Assembly (NCBI RefSeq): GCF_034931025.1 | Contig: NZ_JAYGIL010000008.1 | Location: 124,001 to 188,000, forward strand | Reading direction: 5' to 3' | Length of the DNA: 64,000 nucleotides | Source: Arcicella gelida | GTDB taxonomy: Bacteria > Bacteroidota > Bacteroidia > Cytophagales > Spirosomataceae | Shown here: positions 53,449 through 61,771 of the stretch, in pieces | Position numbering within the stretch: the stretch's first letter is position 1 | How the letters are laid out: each line of letters starts with the position of its first letter | Translations under genes and position numbers: made by a program | Notes under the pieces: generated by a model | Told to the model about the DNA's origin: nothing | Seen by the model: only the letters and a program-made list of their open reading frames with translations | The model's database searches: none

Positions 53449-54495
53449 TTAATTTGCTTTAAAAGGTATAACTTGAAACTTTCCAAAACCATTACAATTA
53501 GCTGTATTGTCAGTTATTAATGTTTTTATAATATCAGCCAAATTACTATTATTATTTTCTTTTTTAAAAAGATAAATCGACCCCGCAGGAACAGCCTTTT
53601 TCATCGATTTGGGTTCTTTTTTATTTACATCAAATCCACCTATTGAGAGATATTTACCTATCGAGGCACTTACCAATTCAAAACCATCTATGTTATTAAG
53701 TTCTTCTATTCCATCGCCACTTTCCCAAAACGTGGGGCTTTGTATATATACTTTTACATATTTTGCTTGCTCAATATCTGTTGAGGAAATCGGTATTTTA
53801 GGTTGTTCAATTTTCTTAAATGAAGCCAGTTTTCCTTCTCCACCTAATTTGAGAATGCCATTGTCAAAAGCATAATTAGACTCATATTCAACCAAAAAGC
53901 CCCAATTTTTAGCAAACTCTACCATTTCCACTTTATAGAATTGTTCGTTTACTGTTGTTCGTGAGGTTTTAGATAAAGCAATGCCCACTTTAGGGTTTTT
54001 CGTGCTAAAATTATCAGGTGTATAAACCGTTGTTCTATAATTTTGCCTTGCGGTGTATGATTCAAATAAATCTTCTACATTGATAAAAAGATTTTCTTCT
54101 CGTTCAGTATCCTTGATACTTGGCTTTAGTAATGTTGAAAATGGTACATTTGAAAGGGTGTTATTAATGTATTTTTCAGTAAAGAAATACTCCCTTTTAT
54201 CATCTACAAACAAATCCAGTGGTGCAGGAATAAGCGTCTTGCCTAATACAGGATTATGTAGATATATATGATGGACTTGAAGTTTTTGTAGGTCTTCGTC
54301 CTTAATAGAAAATTTTTGTAATCGTTCTTCTCCACTATTGATGCAAAGGCTTGTAAATAATGCACCCCAAATCACAGATGGATAAGGAATCACCATAGAA
54401 CTATCTACAAAAGCTTCTTCGCCCTTACTGAAAGGTTTTCCAGAACGAAAAAATAAGGTATCGAGTGGTTGAATAAATAAATATGATTTGTTCAT
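53449..54495 (-). CDS. cmr3: Cmr3 RAMP protein (type III-B)
   Basis: The 348-residue protein begins YLFIQPLDTLFFRSGKPFSK, the characteristic Cmr3 N-terminus (F..P.D.L.FR.G.PF). It contains IPYPSVIWGALFTSLC and ends with a glycine/Phe finish (NCNGFGKFQVIPF). It contacts Cas10 at the base of the complex and holds the 5' tag of the crRNA. Spacing to cmr2 is eight bases. Confidence 0.9.
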   Translation of the reverse strand: MNKSYLFIQPLDTLFFRSGKPFSKGEEAFVDSSMVIPYPSVIWGALFTSLCINSGEERLQKFSIKDEDLQKLQVHHIYLHNPVLGKTLIPAPLDLFVDDKREYFFTEKYINNTLSNVPFSTLLKPSIKDTEREENLFINVEDLFESYTARQNYRTTVYTPDNFSTKNPKVGIALSKTSRTTVNEQFYKVEMVEFAKNWGFLVEYESNYAFDNGILKLGGEGKLASFKKIEQPKIPISSTDIEQAKYVKVYIQSPTFWESGDGIEELNNIDGFELVSASIGKYLSIGGFDVNKKEPKSMKKAVPAGSIYLFKKENNNSNLADIIKTLITDNTANCNGFGKFQVIPFKAN

Positions 54496-54503
54496 GAGTT
54501 GCT

Positions 54504-56321
54504 TTATTTTAGTTCTCCTGCAATTTTTTCAGCCATTTTGACAAACGATGCAAAGTTATCTATCGACGTTTCTAAGTTTTTTCGATTAAAACCCCTCAAT
54601 AGAATTGTGTTAACCAATGGCTCATAAATTGACATTTCAATGTTATGCCAGTCTACTGAAGGACTTTTTGCACGTTTTATCAAGCGTTTTAGTTCTACCT
54701 TTAACATAGATACTTGTGCCGTAAAAGCAAATTCATCTGATAGCTGCCCGATAATAGGCTTACAGTTTTTTACAAACTTGAAGAGAAAGGTTGAGCTTAT
54801 TTCTTTATTTTTAAAGGCTTTGGCTAAATCAAACAATAAACATAAATCATCATTCTTACAATACGTTTCACCAATGATTGACGAGCGATTCATAAAAGCT
54901 AATCCAGAGGCGTTTTTATCATCAAAGCTTTTTTTCGCATTACCTTGTAATCTCCTAACCTGATTTAATACATCATTTAAAGGCGTTTTGTAATGTGCTA
55001 TGACAATCCCAGCTGAGAAAGATAATGATTGGTTTAAAGGTTTGTTCACTTTCTCTTTAAAAGCCTCTTGTAGGCTTACAAGCACAGAAGATAAATATTG
55101 AATATTAACAAACCCTAAAAAATCATCACCACCAGCGTAAATGGTTTTGCCAGAACTGTTAACAATTACAGTAGCCTCTTTAGCAAAATCTATTAAATAG
55201 CCAGATATGTTTTGATGAAAAACTAGCAATGAAATATCTTGAGGTAGATATTCACCACTAAGCCATTGCCCCATGCTATCACCATCAAATGAAATGAGAG
55301 CGTAATGTCTTGTATTTAAGGTGTGTGTAAAAGAGGGTATAAACTTTTCCAATATCATTTGTCTCTGATAAGGATTAGGAAAATTTTCTTCTGTGATATT
55401 CTCTCTGTAATAATATTCTGTGTCAAAAGAGGTAATGAAAGGTTGTTTAGCGTTAAAATTAATATCAGTAAAATTTTGTAGGCATAAGCTTACTATTTTA
55501 TTAGGATTAAAGATAATGTCTTTATACTCATTGAGCGTTTTTAGAGATTCTCCTGATATATTTTCAATATCGGCTTTTAGTGCTATTTCAATTGTTGAGG
55601 GAAAGCTTTGGCTATCATACATTCTCTTTAGAAAGCTAACGGCACTTAGTCCTTCATTTTTAGCTACTTTAGTACTTTCAAGTGTAATTGCAAAAGAATT
55701 CCATTTTGAGTTTAGATAGTTGGAATTAGTGCCTTCACCAAAAAATAAGGCATTTCGTTCACCATCAAGGCTACATTTACGCCCTTTTTCACCAGCTCCT
55801 TGATTAAATTGTTGAAATCGGCGTATATTTTTCATACTAGCTAACTGCTGCTGTATATTTGAGTAAGCAGTATTATAGTCATCGTTCTTTATTTCTTCAA
55901 ACACCCAGTATATCTCTAAATGCTGTTCTATTTGTTGTTTAAAGTGTTGTATAAATATGTCTGTAGGTGCTAATTTGCATAGTTCATCCCAGTTAGAGAA
56001 TTTATATCCCTTCATATATTTATTTAAAATACCTAAAGAAATATTATAAAATTCATCTCTAACTTTTTTCTCTACAAACGCTCCATCCTTTTTAGGACTT
56101 TCTGTTTCGACAATATACAAAAAACGATTGGGGACAGATTCAACATCTATTTTACTTGGAAAAATAGGCTGAACATTCTTTAAAGATTTTAGTCCTGTTT
56201 GGGCTAAAATGGATAATATCTGACTCCCTGCATACAAATCTTGCGTTTTCCTTGCCTGAGTAATAAACGATTGTACTGGGCCAATGGTGAAAAGGAAGAG
56301 GTGTTTTTTGTTATTGCTCAT
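54504..56321 (-). CDS. cmr2: Cmr2/Cas10 without HD domain, GGDD intact (type III-B)
   Basis: A 605-residue large subunit. It begins directly with the second family domain (LFLFTIGPVQSFITQARKTQ, residues 8-27); the N-terminal HD nuclease domain usual in longer homologs is absent. A cysteine motif is near KCSLDGERNA (182-191). The first palm-like region has SFDGDSMGQWL (345-354, DGDxMG). The second palm holds the cyclase motif YAGGDDFLGF with GGDD at 397-400. Loss of HD removes ssDNA cleavage, but the cyclase should make cyclic oligoadenylate for the CARF nuclease. The start codon overlaps the cmr1 stop by one base. Confidence 0.93.
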   Translation of the reverse strand: MSNNKKHLFLFTIGPVQSFITQARKTQDLYAGSQILSILAQTGLKSLKNVQPIFPSKIDVESVPNRFLYIVETESPKKDGAFVEKKVRDEFYNISLGILNKYMKGYKFSNWDELCKLAPTDIFIQHFKQQIEQHLEIYWVFEEIKNDDYNTAYSNIQQQLASMKNIRRFQQFNQGAGEKGRKCSLDGERNALFFGEGTNSNYLNSKWNSFAITLESTKVAKNEGLSAVSFLKRMYDSQSFPSTIEIALKADIENISGESLKTLNEYKDIIFNPNKIVSLCLQNFTDINFNAKQPFITSFDTEYYYRENITEENFPNPYQRQMILEKFIPSFTHTLNTRHYALISFDGDSMGQWLSGEYLPQDISLLVFHQNISGYLIDFAKEATVIVNSSGKTIYAGGDDFLGFVNIQYLSSVLVSLQEAFKEKVNKPLNQSLSFSAGIVIAHYKTPLNDVLNQVRRLQGNAKKSFDDKNASGLAFMNRSSIIGETYCKNDDLCLLFDLAKAFKNKEISSTFLFKFVKNCKPIIGQLSDEFAFTAQVSMLKVELKRLIKRAKSPSVDWHNIEMSIYEPLVNTILLRGFNRKNLETSIDNFASFVKMAEKIAGELK

Positions 56322-57385
56322 TATATTGATATTTTCCCGTTGATACTTGTAATAAAGTCATTCTTCAAATTTGTAGTTGGAATGTTTGGATAAACAGCTT
56401 TCTTTTGCTCTTTACTTGACAGCTTTAGACTTACGCCACTTTCTAATAATTGAGAATTAAAATTGATAAGTATAGGATAGAATTTCTCACCTACTTTGAT
56501 AATTTCAATCATCAAGCTTGAAGCACTGCGTGTAACTTTATTTCCCCCTTCAATCAACGCACTTTTTTTTAAAGAACTGTATCTATAGCTTATTGGAAGA
56601 CCAAAACTTGCTTTTTCAATTGTTTGATGTTCTGTGCCATTTACTATGTACTCTTTTACGCTGTCGTAATCTGGTTGTCTTCTACGTCTGAAATTCATAT
56701 AGAGTTCCCCAATGTTGTTTAAAGCATCCTCTGCCTTGTTACATCCATTATCAATAATATATATACTGTAATTCTGAAAGTTAGGATACAAGGTTTTTGT
56801 ATCAACTGAATTTGTTCCAAAATGCTTTTTTATTGTATTTAAGCCTTGCCGAAGATATTCAGAATGTTCTATTAAATTATTTGAGGTGTTGTTAAACTTA
56901 AAATCATATTTATTATTTGTATAAGTTTGAATAATAAATCTACCACATCCTCTTCTTGAACGAGTACCCAATGCACCAATATTAGAAAGTAACCAAAAAC
57001 AATAAGTCGCTTCCAATAAAGCTTCCTTGTCAATTGATGACAATACTACTTTAAAACTACCTGATGTAATAGCTTTCTTCTCATTCATAAAGACCGAATA
57101 CATAAGATAATCTCTACCGTGCAAGGTTTCAGATTTGTTGATATTATCATACTTAGGAGTGATTAACTCTGTACGTATGATAATCTTACTTCGCTGTTGA
57201 GTACTCCCAAATATCTCTCCTTCAAGCTTTCGCATCTCATCAATTGGTAAATGCCCATTCATCGCTCTCCACCAGAAGCGTAACGCTCCTTTGATAGAGG
57301 CAGGGCGTAATTCGGGAGTAGTGCCGTCTGCTCCTGCCAGAAACATCGGTGTAATTACTTCGCAAGTAAAAGTGATGGTTTGCAT
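56321..57385 (-). CDS. cmr1: Cmr1 RAMP protein (type III-B)
   Basis: A 354-residue Cmr1, starting QTITFTCEVITPMFLAGADG and then RPASIKGALRFWWRAMNG, the best conserved Cmr1 stretch (LR..S.KG.LRFWWR). The region LGTRSRRGCGRFII is the RAMP glycine loop. Cmr1 caps the 3' end of the crRNA backbone. It follows cas6 by 15 bases and overlaps cmr2 by one base. Confidence 0.93.
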   Translation of the reverse strand: MQTITFTCEVITPMFLAGADGTTPELRPASIKGALRFWWRAMNGHLPIDEMRKLEGEIFGSTQQRSKIIIRTELITPKYDNINKSETLHGRDYLMYSVFMNEKKAITSGSFKVVLSSIDKEALLEATYCFWLLSNIGALGTRSRRGCGRFIIQTYTNNKYDFKFNNTSNNLIEHSEYLRQGLNTIKKHFGTNSVDTKTLYPNFQNYSIYIIDNGCNKAEDALNNIGELYMNFRRRRQPDYDSVKEYIVNGTEHQTIEKASFGLPISYRYSSLKKSALIEGGNKVTRSASSLMIEIIKVGEKFYPILINFNSQLLESGVSLKLSSKEQKKAVYPNIPTTNLKNDFITSINGKISI

Positions 57386-57400
57386 ATATGTATAATGTTT

Positions 57401-58078
57401 TTATCTATTATTTTTCACTTGTGAAACTGTTCCAAAACCCAAGCTTACGCCTTTGCCCAGCCCGATGAAGTCGGGGAGGAAGGCGTTTGTTCTAAAGCGA
57501 ATGTCGAAGGCTAAGAGCTTTTGTTGTTTGTAAGGCACTATTTTTGATTTTAGTACTTCGTCGATACGTAATGAAATCGGCTTTTCCACATCCCATTTTA
57601 CTCCTTTGGCAAATGAAATGATATTGGCTTTGAGTACATTTTCTAAAAACTCTATCCGCATTAAATCATCTTGGATTGCCTGATACTTTTCGTAGTTTTC
57701 TTGGTTGAGTGCCAACCAATTATACAGTCGGTAGTCGAAAGACTTTTCCCAAATCTGTAAATTGTATTGTGGCATTTGTAGGTTTTTAACAACCAAATTC
57801 ACAGGGTGTTGACCAATCATAATACTGAGATTTTGATTGTTGAATAGATGGTGAATCTCATCCACGCCATAATCAATACAGATAATGGCAGGGTTTTTAC
57901 CAATACGTTTGTACTGTATTACTGGATAACCATATAGGAACTCACGGTCGTTGAGATGATTGTGGAAAATGATATGTTCGTTACCTGCTTTGGCAATTAC
58001 CCCACCTCTAAAAGCAGGGATTTCGTAGGCCTCAATATCGGTGTCGAACTGAATTCTTAATAGTCTAATTTTCGGCAT
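57401..58078 (-). CDS. cas6: Cas6-type crRNA endonuclease (Cas6b-like)
   Basis: A 225-residue protein, first gene of the operon. The N-terminal ferredoxin-like half contains YEIPAFRGGVIAKAG, IIFHNHLND and YPVIQYKRIGKNPAIICIDY, a typical Cas6b pattern. The C-terminal half ends with the glycine-rich loop FIGLGKGVSLGFGTV (205-218). It cuts pre-crRNA in repeats. Because no array is in the window, it must act on transcripts from elsewhere. A histidine pair near residues 39-41 is the likely catalytic region. Confidence 0.85.
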   Translation of the reverse strand: MPKIRLLRIQFDTDIEAYEIPAFRGGVIAKAGNEHIIFHNHLNDREFLYGYPVIQYKRIGKNPAIICIDYGVDEIHHLFNNQNLSIMIGQHPVNLVVKNLQMPQYNLQIWEKSFDYRLYNWLALNQENYEKYQAIQDDLMRIEFLENVLKANIISFAKGVKWDVEKPISLRIDEVLKSKIVPYKQQKLLAFDIRFRTNAFLPDFIGLGKGVSLGFGTVSQVKNNR

Positions 58079-58142
58079 TACGGTTTTTGTAAATGTTTAG
58101 TGGTACAAAGGAAATGGTATAAAGTGTAATCTATTTGCACTC

Positions 58143-58183
58143 AAAAAATTTATATCTAATCAAAACTGAGATATAAATTTTTT
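58143..58183. promoter_or_regulatory. 15-bp inverted repeat upstream of cas6
   Basis: AAAAAATTTATATCT (58143-58157) and its complement (58169-58183) flank eleven bases, about 65 bases before the cas6 ATG. With T or A runs on both sides it could be a terminator of upstream reading, an attenuator or an operator controlling the cmr operon. Confidence 0.5.
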
Positions 58184-58353
58184 AAAAGACGTATTCAAAT
58201 GGTTGTCATCATTTATGATTATACATTAAATGATAAAAGTATAATTATTTTTTATAAAAGTATCAGGTATTTATACCTGTTTTAACTAATTGATTTATCG
58301 TTATCCAATTATCTTATGAATGATAACAAAATGTAGTTAAGCATCATTCTTTG

Positions 58354-58440
58354 TTTATTTTGTCGCAAAAATCTCCTACATTTTCGACAAAATAAAATAC
58401 TTGTAAAAATTGAAATAGCGAAAAGGGGTTCGCTATTTTT
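58354..58440. other. Hairpin cluster upstream of the CRISPR operon
   Basis: A 12-bp stem (58354-58365 with 58385-58396, 19-base loop) is followed by AAATAGCGAA/TTCGCTATTT (58413-58422, 58429-58438, loop AAGGGG) and a T run on the + strand, a good terminator shape. A CAGGTAT/ATACCTG palindrome lies at 58264-58279. No CRISPR repeat was recognised. Confidence 0.45.
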
Positions 58441-59010
58441 TGCTGAAGATTTTCTTTTTTTTGGATTCTAAAAAGCTGTCTTTAAAGTCTCAAGGAGTTT
58501 GATAATCAAAGGGGATTCACACGTGTAGCATTTGGTTGTATGCGATATTCGGTACTATCAAACCAACAACAGAAGTAATCAGGAGCAGAGATAAAGCGAG
58601 GATTATTCCGACAGGTATCATGGCAATGAATGCTTAGAGGCTTTCTAGTCAAATATCTATGAATATGGTTTATCTCACAGTTGATGCTACTAGAAAAATA
58701 AATTTAGAAAGAAGGAAAATTGTATTCAAGAAAACTGCCTCCCAAAATCTGGAAACTTATTGGAAAAACAAGTACATTGGTTATTCAAGCCTTAAAAGAA
58801 ATGACGATAACAACTTATAAATGTATCAATTTGATTAGAAGTTTCAGGGATAATATCAGCCAACAATTGGGTATTTGCGATGGTGGGGCATTCAAGGTAC
58901 TTCTGCTCAATTTATTGTCGATGTTTGCTAGAATTTACAAAGCTCAAATTTAGCACAACAGTAGCTCCACTATTAAATACCTCGTTGCCTGCTGGCGTTT
59001 TGTCCACACG
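58441..59010. other. Gene-free debris region
   Basis: 570 bases between the hairpin cluster and the acetyltransferase. Several short + strand frames of unconvincing composition cross it (one of 77 codons from 58720), broken by stops in a pattern suggesting a decayed gene. No known family could be read from them. Confidence 0.4.
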
Positions 59011-59460
59011 TTATAAATTTATAAAAAACCTACGTTTGTCTTTTCCTGTCGCACCAATTTTATTGTAAAACTTGATGGCTCTTTCGTTGAATATTGGTGT
59101 CTGCCATTGAATATTTACACAATTGTTTTTCTGTCCGATATGTTTTAATTTTTCAAAAACTTGTTCTCCGATTTTTAGTCCACGAAAATTTGGGTCTAAA
59201 TAAAGGCAGTCCAAATATAAAAAAGTCTGTGCGTCCCAAGTCGAAAAATCAAAAGTATATGAAAAGTAACCTGCTAATGCTGTTCCACTTTCAATTACGT
59301 AGCAATACAACTTCGGATTTTGTGAAAAAATTGCATTTTTGAGTTGTTTTTCTTTACCAATAGACTTGTATGTTACTTGTTCATATTCAGCGTGGTTTTG
59401 ACATAATTCAACCAAAGTTGCTAAATCTTTTTCTTCTAATTTTCTGATTATATAGTCCAT
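59011..59460 (-). CDS. GNAT family N-acetyltransferase
   Basis: A 149-residue GNAT enzyme with the acetyl-CoA-binding stretch LYLDPNFRGLKIGEQVFEKL (R-x-x-G-x-G/A type) and the C-terminal NERAIKFYNKIGA typical of the family. Family members acetylate amines, including polyamines and antibiotics; the substrate is unknown. It overlaps the LysR gene by 13 bases, so both are likely in one transcript. Confidence 0.85.
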   Translation of the reverse strand: MDYIIRKLEEKDLATLVELCQNHAEYEQVTYKSIGKEKQLKNAIFSQNPKLYCYVIESGTALAGYFSYTFDFSTWDAQTFLYLDCLYLDPNFRGLKIGEQVFEKLKHIGQKNNCVNIQWQTPIFNERAIKFYNKIGATGKDKRRFFINL

Positions 59461-60347
59461 TGTTGGCTGATTTCGGTTTGCAAAAATTCAATAAAATGCT
59501 GAAAATAATCGGGATAGGTTTTGTTGTTCATATACGCAATATAATGTTTCCTTTTCAATCCATTTTTCCCAATTTTTATTGCTTTTATTGAGTTGTTTTT
59601 TAAATAAGGCTGTAAAGCCCATTTTGCCATTGCCATAATTCCCATATCGGCTTTTACCATTTCAATTGATGCTTCAGTTAGTGGTAATGGCGTTATTTTT
59701 TTAGGACTAACTTTTGCTGGTTCTAACAAAAACTGATAAATAGTTACAGTTTCTAATGGCAAAGAATGTATCAACAAATGTTCATGAATAAAGTCTTCGG
59801 CAACGACAAATTTTTTCCCAGTCCAAGAGTGATTTTCAGAAACTACCATCATCATCTCATCTTGAAAAAGTTCTACATACTTAATGTTTTCGTCTTTAAT
59901 TGGGTCACTAATAATGGCAATGTCTAAAATATTTTCTTGTAATTTTTGTAAAGGATAATGAGTTGCTTCCATCACAATTTTCAACTCAATGTTAGGGTAT
60001 AAAAGATGAAATTGCTTTAAAACAGAAGGCAACCAATGATAACTTGAATAACATTCTGTGCTAATTCTTATTTCGCCAACTTCGCCAAAAATCAGTTGCT
60101 TGATTTCTTTTTCAGTGTCGGAAAGTTTGTCTAAAATCTCGTTGGCTGTTGCATATAATTTTTCTCCTGCTTTCGTTAAAATCAATTTTTTATTGATGCG
60201 AAGAAATATTTTTGTACCCAATTGATATTCAGCTTCTTTCAATTGATGACTTAACGCCGATTGTGTTAAATGCAACTTGTCGATAGCCTTTGTAATGCTA
60301 CCTTCTTCTACAATAGCTTTGATAAGGCGTAAATGTCTAATTTCCAT
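59448..60347 (-). CDS. LysR family regulator
   Basis: A 299-residue LysR protein, with the winged helix MEIRHLRLIKAIVEEGSITK and LTQSALSHQLKEAEYQLGTK at the N-terminus and a substrate-binding domain (EIRISTECYSSYHWLP and onward) resembling MetR. It is divergent from the rhodanese gene. An inverted repeat between the two, GTAACGAT/ATCGTTAC, could be its site. It probably controls the rhodanese and possibly the acetyltransferase. Confidence 0.88.
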   Translation of the reverse strand: MEIRHLRLIKAIVEEGSITKAIDKLHLTQSALSHQLKEAEYQLGTKIFLRINKKLILTKAGEKLYATANEILDKLSDTEKEIKQLIFGEVGEIRISTECYSSYHWLPSVLKQFHLLYPNIELKIVMEATHYPLQKLQENILDIAIISDPIKDENIKYVELFQDEMMMVVSENHSWTGKKFVVAEDFIHEHLLIHSLPLETVTIYQFLLEPAKVSPKKITPLPLTEASIEMVKADMGIMAMAKWALQPYLKNNSIKAIKIGKNGLKRKHYIAYMNNKTYPDYFQHFIEFLQTEISQQWTI

Positions 60348-60371
60348 TTTCTGTTCTAAATTTTATACAAA

Positions 60372-60415
60372 GTAACGATATTAAACAATCAGATTTATAT
60401 GAAAATAATCGTTAC
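60372..60415. promoter_or_regulatory. Inverted repeat between LysR and rhodanese genes
   Basis: GTAACGAT (60372-60379) and ATCGTTAC (60408-60415) flank 28 bases in the divergent promoter region, an arrangement compatible with LysR-type binding. Confidence 0.5.
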
Positions 60416-60495
60416 AAATGATGAATTCTTTTCGTTTTTATGGCGTACAAAGTTATTTTAGTTTTGCATCATTATTCATCTTAAAATTTAGAAAA

Positions 60496-60891
60496 ATGGA
60501 TTTACAAATTAAACATTACGAAAACAAATTAGCCTTTGAAATGGATCCGTCAGATTTATTTGATGCATTAAATAACAATGAAAAAATTGTTCCGCTTGAT
60601 GCAAGAAAACAATTTGGCTTTGAAGCTGAACATATTCCAATGGCGATAAATATTTCGCATCGTGAAATGAATGAGGAAAGCACCAAACATTTGGATAAAG
60701 ATGTTTTGTATGTAACTTATTGCGATGGAATTGGCTGTAATGCTTCGACAAAAGGAGCATTAAATATGGCAAAATTAGGTTTTAAAGTCAAAGAACTAAT
60801 GGGTGGAATTGAATGGTGGAAATTTGATGGTTATGCAACCGAAGGAGCAAAGTCAAGTCCAAGTGGAGAAAAAATTAAATGTGCCTGTTAA
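60496..60891 (+). CDS. Rhodanese-domain protein
   Basis: I start it at the ATG giving MDLQIKHYENKLAF (131 residues), because the earlier in-frame start lies within the divergent promoter region. The rhodanese fold is visible: VPLDARKQFGFEAEHIPMAI (the D-R and H-I-P motifs) and the active-site loop LYVTYCDGIGCNASTKGA with cysteine 80 and another five residues later. It may transfer sulfur or detoxify cyanide; the LysR partner may respond to a sulfur signal. Confidence 0.86.
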   Translation: MDLQIKHYENKLAFEMDPSDLFDALNNNEKIVPLDARKQFGFEAEHIPMAINISHREMNEESTKHLDKDVLYVTYCDGIGCNASTKGALNMAKLGFKVKELMGGIEWWKFDGYATEGAKSSPSGEKIKCAC

Positions 60892-61771
60892 TTTAAAAGC
60901 TGGGTAAATGTAGATTTTATAGGTTTATGTTTGTCCGCTTTCGTTTAGAGGTGTATCTTCTTCGCTTGCATATAGCTCATAAATATATCCATGTTTGCGT
61001 TTTTCCTCTAAAAAAAGTGTTGATATAAGTAAATCAATTATCACTCTATGAAATTTACAGATTCCTGATTTTCAATTAAATATATTCGTTTTTTGCTAGT
61101 TACGCCTTTGAATACCTGATTTACAATAAAAAACGAAAATATCTTTTTTACTGAACAATTATAAAAATCACTGTAAAAACGACCTCATTTATTTGGGGTT
61201 TCAGTAAAATTTGCTAATTTTATGTCAATAGGTGTAGAACTATTTATAAAGAAATAGCCTAAGGGATTTTCCCTTAGGCTATTTCTTTATAAATATCTTC
61301 AAAGATTAAAATCCCTTTCAAAAAATGTAAATCTTATCACAATATTAGTTCGTTCAATCACAATGCTCATAAAATCGCTATTGATTTGGTATAAGTCATG
61401 AGGTGTCTTTTAATCATACAGTATATCTCTTAAAGAAGATATATTATATTTTTTTCTATTATACATTGCATGTAACTAATAATATTATAATCATAAAAAA
61501 TAGAACAATTGGCTAATAATCAATGATTTATTGTAAAAATGGCTAGTTTAATTATGATTTAATAAAATATTTTATTTCATTTGATAGAGAATTATTTTGA
61601 TGATGAATTTATACATGATTTCTCAAATTATATTTCTTACATAATACTTAACAAAAATTGCGTTTACTTCTCTATCTGCTTTGATATATCCATGAATTAT
61701 TGATTGCCTAGAGGGTATGAAAATACTTACTTATAGGTTTTATTGTTCACTCTTCTAAATATATAAGCAGT
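60892..61771. other. AT-rich intergenic region with long hairpin and gene debris
   Basis: 880 bases between the rhodanese and alpha-oxoamine synthase genes. A - strand tail frame (FHRVIIDLLISTLFLEEKRK and onward) stops at 60925 and looks like a decayed gene. Most of the rest is AT-rich without a readable gene, apart from the hairpin near 61241. The upstream part of the next gene's promoter lies in 61550-61771. Confidence 0.45.
61241..61295. terminator. 26-bp perfect inverted repeat
   Basis: Left arm 61241-61266 and right arm 61270-61295 pair completely around a 3-base TTT loop. The stem contains GCCTAAGGGA near its top. It is stronger than a normal terminator hairpin and could also be a target or relic of a mobile element. 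Confidence 0.6.

Noticed and set aside
58720..58953. 77-codon + strand frame as a gene
   Set aside because: Composition is unconvincing, no family, surrounded by stops in other frames; treated as decayed DNA.
60418..60495. Longer rhodanese start with 26 extra residues
   Set aside because: The extra sequence lies in the divergent promoter region and precedes the family's start; MDLQIKHYE is a better start.
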